Source of the DNA: Sorex araneus
Taxonomy: Eukaryota; Chordata; Mammalia; Eulipotyphla; Soricidae
Length of the DNA stretch: 64,000 nucleotides
Assembly (NCBI RefSeq): GCF_027595985.1
Contig: NC_073303.1
Span: forward strand, 326,677,679 to 326,741,678
Direction: 5' to 3'
Below, one piece after another: positions 63,987 through 64,000 of this stretch. Position 1 is the stretch's first letter, and each line of letters begins with the position of its first letter. The notes under the pieces were generated by a model, which saw nothing but the letters and a program-made list of their open reading frames with translations, was not told the DNA's origin and did not search any database. The position numbers were made by a program, and so were the translations under genes.

Positions 63987-64000
63987 TCTAGGCTCCTCTC
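63175..64000. other. Sequence upstream of the L1 and unique DNA
   Basis: No gene recognised. TTTG/TTGG-type microsatellite at about 63847-63882 and a GTCT array at 63954-63982. How far the L1 5' UTR extends beyond 63170 cannot be told. Confidence 0.5.
63954..63982. repeat. (GTCT)n microsatellite
   Basis: About seven GTCT units near the window end. Confidence 0.95.

Overview
This window is mammalian nuclear DNA with no protein-coding exon that I can recognise. It is built from nested LINE-1 (L1) pieces, tRNA-headed SINEs, composite retroposons, microsatellites and AT-rich sequence of apparently single copy. The SINE consensus (a head reading about 'gagcgatagcacagcggg' with a B-box-like 'gggttcgattcc', then a long body ending in ACAGTG repeats) is what I associate with shrews, probably Sorex. 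That assignment is inference from memory, not from a database search. No CpG-island promoter, splice-bounded coding exon, functional tRNA, CRISPR array or bacterial feature was seen.

Layout. 1-2310 is a cluster of old SINEs. 2672-3818 is a twin-primed (half-inverted) L1. 3.8-7.1 kb is mostly unique. 7.07-8.24 kb holds a composite retroposon and SINEs. 9351-11053 is the youngest L1, with an ORF2 C-terminus open over about 400 codons. 12.0-18.2 kb holds two copies of a short GC-rich L1-tailed element (here called element M), a composite retroposon array and a 500-bp TTTC array. 18.5-23.5 kb holds SINEs, L1 3' ends and a divergent composite. 25.3-30.0 kb is a dense stack of composite units, a young SINE and a decayed L1. 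30-46 kb is unique sequence punctuated by SINEs, one composite with a 16-bp target duplication, and a perfect 25-bp inverted repeat at 40.5 kb. 46-50.1 kb contains two U1 snRNA pseudogenes, a GAAA/GGAA array and several SINEs. 50-61 kb is mainly unique with composite copies at 53.7, 55.1, 56.1 and 57.9 kb. 61.2-63.2 kb is an internally deleted L1 (ORF1 start joined to the ORF2 end) with an element M inserted into it.

Family names used here. SINE-A: tRNA-like head, about 170 bp, A-rich tail. SINE-B: the same head, a different body of about 245 bp, and a tail of ACAGTG/TACAGTGA repeats instead of poly(A). Composite C: GC-rich units of about 370-390 bp, sometimes in tandem, joined either to the SINE-B body and tail or to an L1-like 3' end. 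Element M: one or two GC-rich units of about 340 bp joined directly to an L1-like 3' end, with no ORF2.

The strongest candidate for something undescribed is the modularity of these retroposons. A few heads and a few tails appear in different combinations, most with target-site duplications of 10-16 bp showing that each chimera moved as one unit. All coordinates of old repeats are approximate, and family-level statements rest only on comparison of copies inside this window.
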